From: a bacterium
GTDB taxonomy: Bacteria; Orphanbacterota; Orphanbacteria; Orphanbacterales; Orphanbacteraceae
DNA length: 6,565 nt
Direction: 5' to 3'
Assembly (NCBI GenBank): GCA_025782575.1
Contig: JALGYY010000030.1
Location: 1-6,565, forward strand
Shown: positions 1 to 5,492 of the stretch, one piece after another
Position numbering within the stretch: position 1 is the stretch's first letter
How the letters are laid out: every line of letters begins with the position of its first letter
Notes under the pieces: generated by a model
The model's input: only the letters and a program-made list of their open reading frames with translations
Told to the model about the DNA's origin: nothing
Databases searched by the model: none
Program-made: the position numbers and the translations under genes

Positions 1-368
1 GAGGATTTATTCTTCTGCACAATCCACACGGCCGTCGGAATTGTCTAGCAGATTCGCTCGGTGCTTCTTCAGGTCGGGAGCCAATAGAGTCATCGGCCGC
101 CACCGCAGTCGCCGAGCAAAGGGCTCCTGCATCAGTTCACGCTCGAATCAGCCACACGTTCTCAGGCACAACCACCCCTCCGTATCAGCAACCTATTTAC
201 TTAATCACCATACTATGCTATCGTTATATCGATAATTGGGGAGAGGGGCGTCTCCGCCCCATTGTAATCAGAAGAGTCCTTGCATTGACTGGGTTACACC
301 CTCTCCGGCAATCATCAAGGTCCCCGGCAGCGTGACCGGACCCCGATCCCTCGCCGGTTACGTCTCCC

Positions 369-400
369 GAAGGGTTCGGGGCTGCAGCCTCGGACCCTTC
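369..400 (+). repeat. 32-nt self-complementary palindrome
   Basis: The two 16-nt arms meet without a spacer at a central CTGCAG. Read as plus-strand RNA, all 16 positions pair, two of them as G-U wobbles. Read from the minus strand, the same two positions become A-C mismatches, so an RNA function, if any, belongs to the plus strand. No T-run follows (the next bases are attgtatcc), so it is not a standard intrinsic terminator. It could be a hairpin in a plus-strand transcript, a binding site for a dimeric protein, or the core of a small mobile palindrome. Confidence 0.7.
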
Positions 401-542
401 ATTGTATCCTCCCCCGTTGTTCCAAAGGCCGGCGCAACGCTCCCCACCCTTCAGGAGGACGTGGGCTGCGTCCATACTGTGCGGATGGAGTTTTTTGAAG
501 GACAGGTTGCGACGACGCGCGCCGAGTGACTAGATTAACAGT

Positions 543-591
543 GAAGAAAGAAACCCAGCGCCCACTGTGTTAGAGGTAACGGACGCTGGGT
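543..591 (-). terminator. Possible intrinsic terminator, minus strand
   Basis: Read on the minus strand, an 8-bp stem ACCCAGCG/CGCTGGGT (591-584 with 560-553) is followed directly by TTCTTTCTTC. Inside the large loop there is a second small stem, GTTA/TAAC. The T-rich tail after a GC-rich stem fits Rho-independent termination. The nearest minus-strand gene ending upstream is the MerR gene, which stops at 926, so the distance of over 300 bases is unusual. The loop is also long for a terminator. Confidence 0.35.
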
Positions 592-647
592 CTGAAGCCC
601 GGCAGAGCCGGAACCTCATGGCGATACCCCGTGTGCGCGGGGCATCG
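553..647. other. Three consecutive hairpins, possible structured RNA
   Basis: Three stems follow each other with short linkers: ACCCAGCG/CGCTGGGT (553-560 with 584-591), CCGGC/GCCGG with an AGA loop (599-611), and CGAT-CCCCG/CGGGG-ATCG with one A-C mismatch (622-647). This density of stems in a 95-base non-coding stretch suggests a folded RNA or a remnant of a mobile element. I could not match it to a known riboswitch, tRNA, tmRNA, 6S or ribozyme consensus. The third stem superficially resembles a CRISPR repeat, but it occurs once only. Confidence 0.35.
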
Positions 648-781
648 GTAATCATGATCCCCCCTAGACTACCCATTTGTCAACTATAGACAAGGATAGA
701 CGCTCTCTGTGTCGCATCGCCTAACGGCCGGAGCCATCAATTGTTGTGTAGCGGCTCAGAGAATGTGAGACGGAGTCGCCG

Positions 782-806
782 TGAATCTCCCCGGGTTTAC
801 AGGAGA
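782..806 (+). repeat. Insertion-sequence-end-like repeat, copy 1
   Basis: The 14-mer tgaatctccccggg begins this 25-base segment and recurs identically at 4695. The following 11 bases match that copy at 8 positions, giving 22 of 25 overall. A partial inverted copy lies at 4655-4667. Short sequences conserved in direct and inverted orientation near an IS3-family fragment are what terminal inverted repeats look like. No transposase gene lies next to this copy, so it would be a solitary end. The 120 bases that follow, up to the MerR stop codon, contain no gene I recognise. Confidence 0.4.
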
Positions 807-925
807 CCCGACCCTGTGGGGGGATGTGCAGTCGTTCATCTCGTGGTGGAGTTCTTTGCAGGGACAGGCCACCAAGTTGGCTTTTACGTATTCGACCTTC
901 TCATGGAAGGGGCAGAACCAACCCG

Positions 926-1735
926 CTAGCGCTCGATTATTATCTGGATCTCGGTCAGGTAGTTCTTCGGATTACCCTTAAGGATGAGACCTGGACCTTT
1001 CTTATATATTTCGCGTATCGGTGTCCCTACCTTGTAACCCCTTTTATTGATGTAGGCAAAGACCTTCTTGTAGGATGCCCTCAACGCCTCATACGGCCCC
1101 TTGTGGATGAGCGCTACACACCGCCCCCCTTTGAGTTCCCTTATTGACACGCCGTCAACGTCCTTGCCCTTGCGCACGGGGACGCATGCCTCGAAATCGG
1201 CGTCTTCTTCCTTATACTCTCCGTCATAATAGAGTGTCATCGGCTTGCCGTTGATGTGGCGGCCCATCTTCTTGCAGACGAGCCCCAATCCCTGCCCGAC
1301 ATCCTGATACCTGCCACGCATGCGATGTCCGGCGATCAGAATCGTTTCCAGTTCCTTCTCCTCGACTTCAAACTCTCTGCTCTCTTCCATTGCGCACTCC
1401 TTCTCCAATTCGATGATGGACGCGATTGAGTGGGAGATTTCCCTGTAGCGGTCAATCTTATGCTTTACCCTTTCGAGCTTTTCCTCAAGTTGCACGAGCA
1501 TGTCGGATTCGTCTCGGCATTTATCGAGAAGATCCTTAATCGCCGACAGGGAGAAGTCGAACTCTTTGAGGATCTTGATACTCCGAGCCCTTTCGCAATT
1601 AGCCTCGTTGTAGTAGCGATAACCCGAGGAGTCGTCCACATAAGCTGGTACGAGAATGCCCTTCTCGTGGTACAGACGAAGCGACTTAATCGACAATTGA
1701 GTAATGAGCGAGAACTCGCCGATAGAAAATCTCAT
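926..1735 (-). CDS. MerR-family transcriptional regulator with GyrI-like effector-binding domain
   Basis: This 269-residue protein is a complete BmrR-type regulator. Residues 1-70 form the winged-helix DNA-binding domain, with the family hallmarks SIGEFS at 4-9, SLRLYHEKGIL at 18-28 and the wing SGYRYY at 37-42. Residues about 75-115 form the dimerising coiled coil. Residues about 125-269 form a GyrI-like (AraC-type) ligand domain, including HKGPYEAL at 211-218 and REIYKKGP at 241-248, which holds the acidic residue (E242) that contacts cationic drugs in BmrR. Family members twist a promoter with a long spacer when a ligand, often a hydrophobic cation, binds. The start is an ATG preceded by GAGGGG at suitable spacing. 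No transporter or enzyme is adjacent, so target and ligand are unknown. The family call is secure. Confidence 0.93.
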   Translation of the reverse strand: MRFSIGEFSLITQLSIKSLRLYHEKGILVPAYVDDSSGYRYYNEANCERARSIKILKEFDFSLSAIKDLLDKCRDESDMLVQLEEKLERVKHKIDRYREISHSIASIIELEKECAMEESREFEVEEKELETILIAGHRMRGRYQDVGQGLGLVCKKMGRHINGKPMTLYYDGEYKEEDADFEACVPVRKGKDVDGVSIRELKGGRCVALIHKGPYEALRASYKKVFAYINKRGYKVGTPIREIYKKGPGLILKGNPKNYLTEIQIIIER

Positions 1736-1764
1736 AATCCCCTCTTGCTACATGACATTGCTAC

Positions 1765-1816
1765 GGTTTCAAACCTCCTGCACATACCATGAGGCCTGCC
1801 CTTGGGGGAGAGTCAA
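1765..1816 (-). promoter_or_regulatory. Candidate promoter/operator of the MerR gene
   Basis: On the minus strand a TTGACT (1816-1811) is followed by CTCTCCCCCAAGGGCAGG, an imperfect dyad (CTCCCC/GGGCAG) of the kind MerR regulators bind between a -35 and a -10 box set 19-20 bases apart. The -10 candidates at about 1785-1791 (CATGGT or ATGGTA) are poor, which would suit an activator-dependent promoter. A separate perfect 11-base dyad, ggtttcaaacc, lies at 1765-1775 in the leader. This is a pattern match only; self-regulation is common in the family but not shown here. Confidence 0.25.
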
Positions 1817-2117
1817 GAGCCACGGAGGAAAAAAGTCAAGAACCCGGCGTGGCCGCTGTCCTAGCGCAAACGATTTCGCTGGAAGGGGTAGAAGCCGCCT
1901 TGTGCCAGAATGCATCTCAACAACCTCACTAGAGTCGAGAGCATGCCATTCAACTTGCCCCGAACATGACGGGGAGAATTTGAATACATGGGCGCATGGA
2001 GACCTCGAGGGTAGTCACGTCCAGAATATCGACGCCGGGAAGGCGTAACCACGTCTGGAGATGGTCAAAAGCTGGCGTCGGTTAGCCCGGCAAGTCAGCT
2101 CCCCCGTCCCCCCCATA

Positions 2118-2249
2118 GATCCGGACGTGCGCGTGCACAGGACTCACCGCGCAGCGCCCCCCATGTGGCTGGAGACACGTAGGAAAGTTTCCGGAATGCC
2201 CGGGGGCGGTTCACTATTGGGCTTCCCAGCAGGGACACCTGTGCGAACC
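2118..2249 (-). mobile_element. Possible degenerate group II intron remnant
   Basis: Read on the minus strand, the 28 bases at 2145-2118 start GAGTCC and end GCACGTCCGGATC, followed by TATGGGGGGG. This resembles the 3' half of bacterial group II intron domain V and the G-rich run after it. It folds as GTGC/GCAC around a 4-base loop, a bulge, then TCC/GGA and GA/TC. Upstream on the same strand, GGTTCGCAC and GTGAACC (2249-2208) pair around a TCCC/GGGA hairpin, as a domain I arm might. There is no reverse transcriptase/maturase gene between them, so it would be an internally deleted relic. The resemblance is from memory of such introns and the domain V is shorter than the usual 34 bases. Confidence 0.3.
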
Positions 2250-2316
2250 AAGCTCGTCTAGCGGGCCCGGATTCAGCCCCGGCTTCGTGGGGGATCATGT
2301 GCAAGGCGGATCCGAA

Positions 2317-2925
2317 TTAGCGCAACAACACCGCTTTCACTGTCTCGCTAGTGTCGCTCGATTCGAGCCGTACAAAGTATGTGCCACTCGATGCGGGGCG
2401 TCCTTCGTCAGTTCGGCCGTCCCACTCGATCTCGTACCGGCCCGCGGGCAGCATGCTGTCACGAAGCGTTTTGAGTCGCCGGCCGCTCACGTCGTAGACG
2501 GCGAGCAGCACACGCTCTGTCGTCGGTAGCGTGAACCCAACGCGCACCGTCGAGTTGAACGGATTCGGGCTCGCGCGAAGTATCATCCTCGTTGACACTG
2601 GTGGCACACTGGCTACCACTTCCGTCGCCTGCGGGAGGCCGTTCAGATAGAAAACACCGCCCGAGGGGTCTGTCTTGTCGACCCAAACCGCAACGTGTGT
2701 CCAGGCGTCAAGAGGGATTATCGCCGTTGTCATCACTTCCGGTGTGCCGATGGCGATAAAATTGAGACTTCCCGTATCGAAGCCGAGCCGATAGTCACCA
2801 TTTCCGTCCATCCAGAGAATGAACCCGAAGAACTTCTCCACGATCTCTGACGCCTCACACTCCTCCCTTTGGTTGAAATATTCGCTGGACGTCAATGGCC
2901 ACGTTAGGAAGTTTGGGCGGTGCCC
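2317..2925 (-). pseudogene. Truncated secreted protein: LamG fragment plus FlgD-Ig/sorting-like C-terminal domain
   Basis: The frame is open from 2925 (after a TGA at 2926-2928) to a TAA at 2317-2319, with no ATG and no signal peptide near its 5' end. Numbered from the TTG at 2895, residues about 20-95 look like part of a LamG/concanavalin-like fold (PLDAWTHVAVWVD at 61-73, GGVFYLNGLP at 79-88). Residues 104-192 form a FlgD-Ig-like or type IX-like C-terminal module: SPNPFN at 109-114, YDVSGR at 134-139, WDG at 158-160, SGTYFVRL at 170-177. Such modules end secreted or surface proteins in the FCB group. The LamG part lacks its usual final strands before the C-terminal module and its beginning is missing, so both an internal and a 5' deletion seem likely. 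An assembly break or frameshift upstream is the alternative. Confidence 0.75.
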
Positions 2926-3238
2926 TCATTCTGCGCTTTGAGGTCACCGCATCAGTTCGGCAGACCATATGAGCTCCATAGAGGTAAACGTAGGATGCTC
3001 TTGGGTTCTTCGCTGATCGGAGTCTCTCTTCCATTGGGGGATGGGGGTGGTCGAACACGTGAGGCCAGGATCGGGGTTTTCGGCCTCCTGTTCAGCAATG
3101 AAGGCCCGCGCCCGAGGGAACCACACACCGCCAGTCAAATCTGAAGAGGAATTCACCACTCTAGTAGGTGCCGTCCTTTGCCGACAAGTGGATGTGAGAG
3201 TGTAGCTTTGCCACGTGCTCAAGATTCAACCGAGGTAC
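2926..3238. other. Gene-free stretch upstream of the CBS gene
   Basis: Frames on the minus strand here remain open for up to 90 codons but share no recognisable motif with the LamG fragment or with any family I know, and they overlap one another. I saw no strong sigma-70 promoter for the downstream CBS gene; the best candidate (TTGCCG at 3178, 17 bases, TGTAGC) is weak. The stretch may hold the decayed upstream part of the surface-protein gene. Confidence 0.45.
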
Positions 3239-3244
3239 GGAGGT
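3239..3244 (+). promoter_or_regulatory. Shine-Dalgarno site fixing the CBS gene start
   Basis: GGAGGT sits 6 bases before the ATG at 3251. An in-frame GTG at 3215 would add 12 residues but has no comparable site, so the ATG is the better start. Confidence 0.8.
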
Positions 3245-3250
3245 CAGGAT

Positions 3251-4426
3251 ATGACAAATGAGGACTTCAGGCTGATCGACGTAATAGACGATCTGTGCGC
3301 TGGAAGGGATGCCTTTTTCCGATTCGTGCGTGTGGTGAATGACATCATGACCCGTAACGTCTTAACACAGACATTGGAGAATACTCTGGAAGAGACTCTC
3401 CAGTTTATGAAGGATAATAATGTAAGACACGCTCCAATTGTAGACCCTCCTGCCGAGGATGAGGAGGGAGCGAAGCCTCGGTTCCTAGGCGTCGTCTCAG
3501 AAAGAGACGTATTCCGACAAATCTCCCCATATTTGGGAAAAGGTGCTGAGAAAGATGACGATGGGAAAGCGCTTCAGAAACGCATTTCGGAAATCATCAC
3601 CAGACAACCGAAGACTGTGTCGCCGGAAACGCCGTTGCGGCAAGCGCTCGAGACTATGATAGATGCTCGTGTTGACATGCTGCCCGTTCTTATTGAGAAG
3701 GAGCTGGTGGGTATCGTAACGGCCGGAGATGTCACGCAACTGTTCGTCAGGTTCGATGCCCTGCGCCAGCTGGGCGTCAAGCGCGGGAAGACGACACGGC
3801 TTGTTGACCTAAGCTCTGGAAGGCCGGGCGACGCGGGGGCTCTGCTTTCATCCGTTCTACGAACCGTGGATGATATTATGACCCATGACGTAGTTTGTTT
3901 GGAGTCGGGAAGCTCACTGTCCGAGGCTATCCAGGTCATGCAAAAAGGAAGATTTCGACATCTTCCGGTAGTCGACAAGGAGGGGAAATTCATGGGGATT
4001 GTCTCCGATCGAGACATTCTACTCCGCCTTCCTCTTACCAGCGGGCAGACCCGGCAAGACGATGAGGAGTTCCGAGGTCGCCTGTTTAGCGCTGACTCTA
4101 AAGACCCTAGTCTTCGGCAATCCTTGGGGGAGGCCATGAAGCGGGATGCCGTGCATGTCTCGCCCGGCCATGGAGTGTACGATGCCGCCAAGAAGCTGTT
4201 CGAGAGCAGGATTGGCTGCCTTCCCGTGGTTGACGAGGACCAAAATGTTCAGGGAATCGTCACTGTAACGGATCTGATGCGAGCGTTGGTCGCAGCCTAT
4301 GAACTGGCCGACAGGATACCCGATCCGAAGGTTCGCCGTGACGTACAATCACAGCAGAGAGCGAAGGATGTTCCAACGACAGAGGAAGAAGCTCAGCCGA
4401 CAAACCCATCGCTGGCGGGGCAGTGA
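3251..4426 (+). CDS. Four-CBS-domain protein (two Bateman modules)
   Basis: This 391-residue soluble protein consists almost wholly of four CBS domains, at about 29-92, 112-168, 205-262 and 293-350. Each carries the ribose/phosphate-contacting (S/T)xxD motif: SERD at 83-86, TAGD at 157-160, SDRD at 252-255 and TVTD at 338-341. CBS domains pair into Bateman modules that bind adenosine nucleotides such as AMP or ATP, or related ligands, and act as energy or ligand sensors. No catalytic, membrane or DNA-binding domain is fused; a charged, probably disordered tail follows residue 355. The first domain has an acidic insert (about 66-74). The ATG start is supported by GGAGGT 6 bases upstream. It appears to be a single-gene unit followed by IS debris, so its partner cannot be inferred. 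The frame is intact and motifs are conserved, which argues for a working gene. Confidence 0.92.
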   Translation: MTNEDFRLIDVIDDLCAGRDAFFRFVRVVNDIMTRNVLTQTLENTLEETLQFMKDNNVRHAPIVDPPAEDEEGAKPRFLGVVSERDVFRQISPYLGKGAEKDDDGKALQKRISEIITRQPKTVSPETPLRQALETMIDARVDMLPVLIEKELVGIVTAGDVTQLFVRFDALRQLGVKRGKTTRLVDLSSGRPGDAGALLSSVLRTVDDIMTHDVVCLESGSSLSEAIQVMQKGRFRHLPVVDKEGKFMGIVSDRDILLRLPLTSGQTRQDDEEFRGRLFSADSKDPSLRQSLGEAMKRDAVHVSPGHGVYDAAKKLFESRIGCLPVVDEDQNVQGIVTVTDLMRALVAAYELADRIPDPKVRRDVQSQQRAKDVPTTEEEAQPTNPSLAGQ

Positions 4427-4489
4427 AACTGAGCCCGGCGGCCAGTGTTTCGTGTCAGCTTAGGGGGAACCAAGTCAAGGAAAGAGTTA

Positions 4490-4642
4490 ATGGACACTTC
4501 TGAGTACCCTGGTATCCTGCGTATTAGGAAAGGAGTGGCCCATGAGCGAGCAAGCAGGACCATAGGTCCGGAGAAAGTGGTCCGGGAGATCAGACGGAAG
4601 ACGCGGCGTAAGTTCTCTTCGGAAGAGAAGATCCGCATCGTC
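4490..4642 (+). pseudogene. IS3-family transposase OrfA fragment, frameshifted and truncated
   Basis: The frame encodes GPEKVVREIRRKTRRKFSSE followed by EKIRIV, which is the N-terminal helix-turn-helix start of IS3-family OrfA proteins (typically ...EEKIRIVLEGLRGE...). The match stops at V (4640-4642) and unrelated sequence follows, so the rest of OrfA and all of OrfB are missing. A likely native start is the ATG at 4542, preceded by AGGAAAGGAG. It reads MSEQAGP and then hits TAG, whereas the homologous residues continue in the neighbouring frame, showing a one-base frameshift just after the start. An alternative in-frame start is the ATG at 4490, also with an AAGGAAAGAG upstream. The segment 4435-4489 may be the left flank of the element. 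It cannot encode a functional transposase. Confidence 0.75.
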
Positions 4643-4654
4643 TACTCTTGCTTT

Positions 4655-4667
4655 CCCGGCAGATTCA
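4655..4667 (-). repeat. Insertion-sequence-end-like repeat, inverted copy
   Basis: cccggcagattca is close to the reverse complement of tgaatctccccggg found at 782 and 4695; it differs by one substitution and one missing base. With the copy at 4695-4708 it makes an inverted repeat around 27 bases. It lies 12 bases after the point where the IS3 OrfA similarity stops, so it may be the end of the element that cut the IS3 copy. Confidence 0.4.
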
Positions 4668-4694
4668 CCCTGACCACCCTCCCTGACTCCCCAC

Positions 4695-4719
4695 TGAATC
4701 TCCCCGGGATTGCCGGAGA
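4695..4719 (+). repeat. Insertion-sequence-end-like repeat, copy 2
   Basis: This segment begins with the same 14 bases, tgaatctccccggg, as the copy at 782, in the same orientation, and matches it at 22 of 25 positions. Its own sequence folds as CTCC-CCGG/CCGGAG. It sits between the IS3 fragment and the toxin gene. Together with 4655-4667 it could represent two element ends left facing each other. Confidence 0.45.
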
Positions 4720-4751
4720 GAATCAACTGTGCCAAGCAAGCGCCTGACTTA

Positions 4752-5024
4752 TTAGTGGTTCTTTAACACCTCGTCGTGATCACCAACAACTCGCAGGTAA
4801 AGCGTTCCCTGATAGAGCTGGAAGGTGAGGCGATACTTCATGGTCACGCTCGCTTCCCAGATGTCCGTGGTGCCCTGAATCCGCTTTGCTCGGAGGCTTG
4901 GGTGGTACGGCTTTTTCTCTTCCTTGGTCGCGAGAAGCCGGACCGTCTTGTCGACTCGCGTCTGGATGCTGGGCGAGAGTGATCGGTACGCCTTCTCGAA
5001 GGTCTTCGCGTAGACGACTTTCAT
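4752..5024 (-). CDS. RelE/ParE-superfamily toxin of a type II toxin-antitoxin pair
   Basis: This 90-residue basic protein has the compact RelE fold pattern: MKVVYAKTFEKAYRSL at the start, two helices with many Lys/Arg (residues 10-35), then the strands with IWEASV at 55-60, YRLTF at 64-68 and VVGDHDEVLK at 79-88. Members of this family are usually ribosome-dependent mRNA interferases; the basic residues K47, R48 and R65 and the C-terminal HD are candidates for RNA contact. Its ATG overlaps the TGA of the antitoxin gene (ATGA at 5024-5021), which implies translational coupling and antitoxin-first order. The length is normal for the family and no frameshift is seen. Whether it cleaves mRNA, or poisons gyrase like ParE, cannot be told from sequence alone. 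Confidence 0.88.
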   Translation of the reverse strand: MKVVYAKTFEKAYRSLSPSIQTRVDKTVRLLATKEEKKPYHPSLRAKRIQGTTDIWEASVTMKYRLTFQLYQGTLYLRVVGDHDEVLKNH

Positions 5025-5314
5025 CGCCGTCGCTTTTGCCTTCCCTTGAGCTTCTCGATCGCGTGCTCGGCAGAATCGGCTTCAACAATTCTGCCCGACT
5101 GGAAGTCCTCGTCCGCACTATGCTCCATTTCGGCCCAGCGGGGACTCCAGAAAAACGCCTGCTCCGGGTCGATCTCGGGGGAGACCGAAAGGAGGATACC
5201 CTTCGGCGTAACTTCGAAATCGATATACTGGCCTTCCACGAGGGGAAATGCGTCACGAATCTCTTGGGGGATCGTGATTTGGAAGCGTCGGCGAATGCGT
5301 GACTTCGTGGCCAT
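5021..5314 (-). CDS. AbrB/MazE/SpoVT-type antitoxin
   Basis: This 97-residue protein has an AbrB-like swapped-hairpin DNA-binding domain at residues 1-45 (KSRIRRRFQITIPQEIRDAF, then VEGQYIDFEV) and an acidic tail. The tail motif DPEQAFFWSPRWAEMEHSAD, followed by EDFQSGR, is typical of AbrB-type antitoxins that pair with RelE-like toxins; it should wrap the toxin. The last residues are strongly basic (KGRQKRRR). I chose the ATG at 5314 because GAGG lies 9 bases before it; an in-frame ATG at 5329 adds five residues but has no ribosome-binding site. The stop overlaps the toxin start. The pair probably represses its own promoter at the palindromes listed at 5356-5373. Confidence 0.88.
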   Translation of the reverse strand: MATKSRIRRRFQITIPQEIRDAFPLVEGQYIDFEVTPKGILLSVSPEIDPEQAFFWSPRWAEMEHSADEDFQSGRIVEADSAEHAIEKLKGRQKRRR

Positions 5315-5355
5315 CTCGATGATCCTCATGGGGCGTTGTGTTTAATAATTCATGT

Positions 5356-5373
5356 TTCTGATATTCAGAATAT
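5356..5373. promoter_or_regulatory. Overlapping palindromes, probable antitoxin operator
   Basis: Two perfect inverted repeats overlap here: ttctga-tat-tcagaa (5356-5370) and atattc-a-gaatat (5361-5373). Both cover the -10 box of the toxin-antitoxin promoter, so binding by the AbrB-like antitoxin, alone or with toxin, would block RNA polymerase. The symmetry is seen directly; the binding is inferred from the usual behaviour of type II pairs. Confidence 0.6.
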
Positions 5374-5395
5374 ACGATTTTCAGACTACTGTCAA
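5367..5395 (-). promoter_or_regulatory. Sigma-70-like promoter of the toxin-antitoxin operon
   Basis: On the minus strand a perfect TTGACA (5395-5390) is followed by exactly 17 bases and TATTCT (5372-5367), matching the -10 consensus at 4 of 6 positions. The predicted start of transcription is near 5360, giving a leader of about 45 bases before the antitoxin ATG at 5314. Confidence 0.75.
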
Positions 5396-5451
5396 GCCCC
5401 CCCCTTGTTCCCCCGTGGAAATGGCCGTTATCGCTTTGATTTGTGGTGGAT

Positions 5452-5475
5452 TGCACCCTTTGATTAAAGGGCGCA
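5452..5475 (-). terminator. Hairpin between the membrane-protein gene and the toxin-antitoxin promoter
   Basis: On the minus strand TGCGCCCTTT and AAAGGGTGCA pair around AATC, a 10-bp stem with one G-U wobble. It begins 18 bases after the stop codon of the membrane-protein gene. No T-run follows, so it may stabilise the 3' end or act weakly rather than being a classic terminator. Confidence 0.4.
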
Positions 5476-5492
5476 GTGAAACCAAGGAAATT

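Larger units (their letters stand above)
1..740. other. Non-coding or decayed stretch without a recognisable gene
   Basis: I find no convincing protein gene here. Open frames on both strands are short, rich in Arg, Ser, Pro and Gly, and match no family I know. There is an AT-rich island at about 190-240 in otherwise GC-rich DNA, including a small TATCG/CGATA stem at 219-234 and a GGGGCG/CGCCCC stem at 245-260. The stronger structures, a 32-nt palindrome and a run of three hairpins, are listed separately. The stretch could be an intergenic spacer, decayed mobile DNA, or the site of a structured RNA. Confidence 0.5.
1740..2316. other. Gene-free stretch between the MerR gene and the truncated surface-protein gene
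   Basis: No open frame in this stretch resembles a protein family. The short frames on either strand are Arg- and Pro-rich and overlap one another. The left 80 bases hold the MerR leader. A small ACGCC/GGCGT stem lies at 2032-2046. The segment 2118-2249 has features reminiscent of a group II intron remnant and is listed separately. Confidence 0.5.

Noticed and set aside
41-529. Short open frames on both strands (for example 41-235 plus, 236-529 plus, 224-475 minus)
   Set aside because: They overlap in several frames, have low-complexity Arg/Ser/Pro/Gly composition, lack clear ribosome-binding sites and match no family.
622-647. CRISPR-repeat-like CCCCGTGTGCGCGGGG
   Set aside because: It occurs once, with no spacers and no cas genes in the window.
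741-981. Overlapping plus-strand frames and a minus-strand frame through the end-like repeat at 782
   Set aside because: Several frames are open at once without motif or ribosome-binding site, and part overlaps the 3' end of the MerR gene. The minus-strand frame ending near 765 might be mobile-element debris, but I could not tie it to a family.
1430-2052. Plus-strand frames 1430-1792 and 1704-2048 and minus-strand frame 1861-2052
   Set aside because: The first is antisense to the MerR gene; the others have no recognisable motifs and inconsistent frames.
2855-3222. Minus-strand frames 2855-3058 and 2944-3222 as upstream parts of the LamG gene
   Set aside because: Neither shows LamG motifs or a signal peptide, and they disagree in frame with each other and with the fragment; a frameshifted remnant remains possible but unsupported.
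3497-4348. Long antisense frames within the CBS gene (up to 205 codons)
   Set aside because: The sense strand has four intact CBS domains and a strong ribosome-binding site; antisense frames are shadows.
4780-5302. Frames of up to 158 codons overlapping the toxin and antitoxin genes
   Set aside because: They overlap two well-recognised genes in the proper operon arrangement and have biased Arg/Ser composition.
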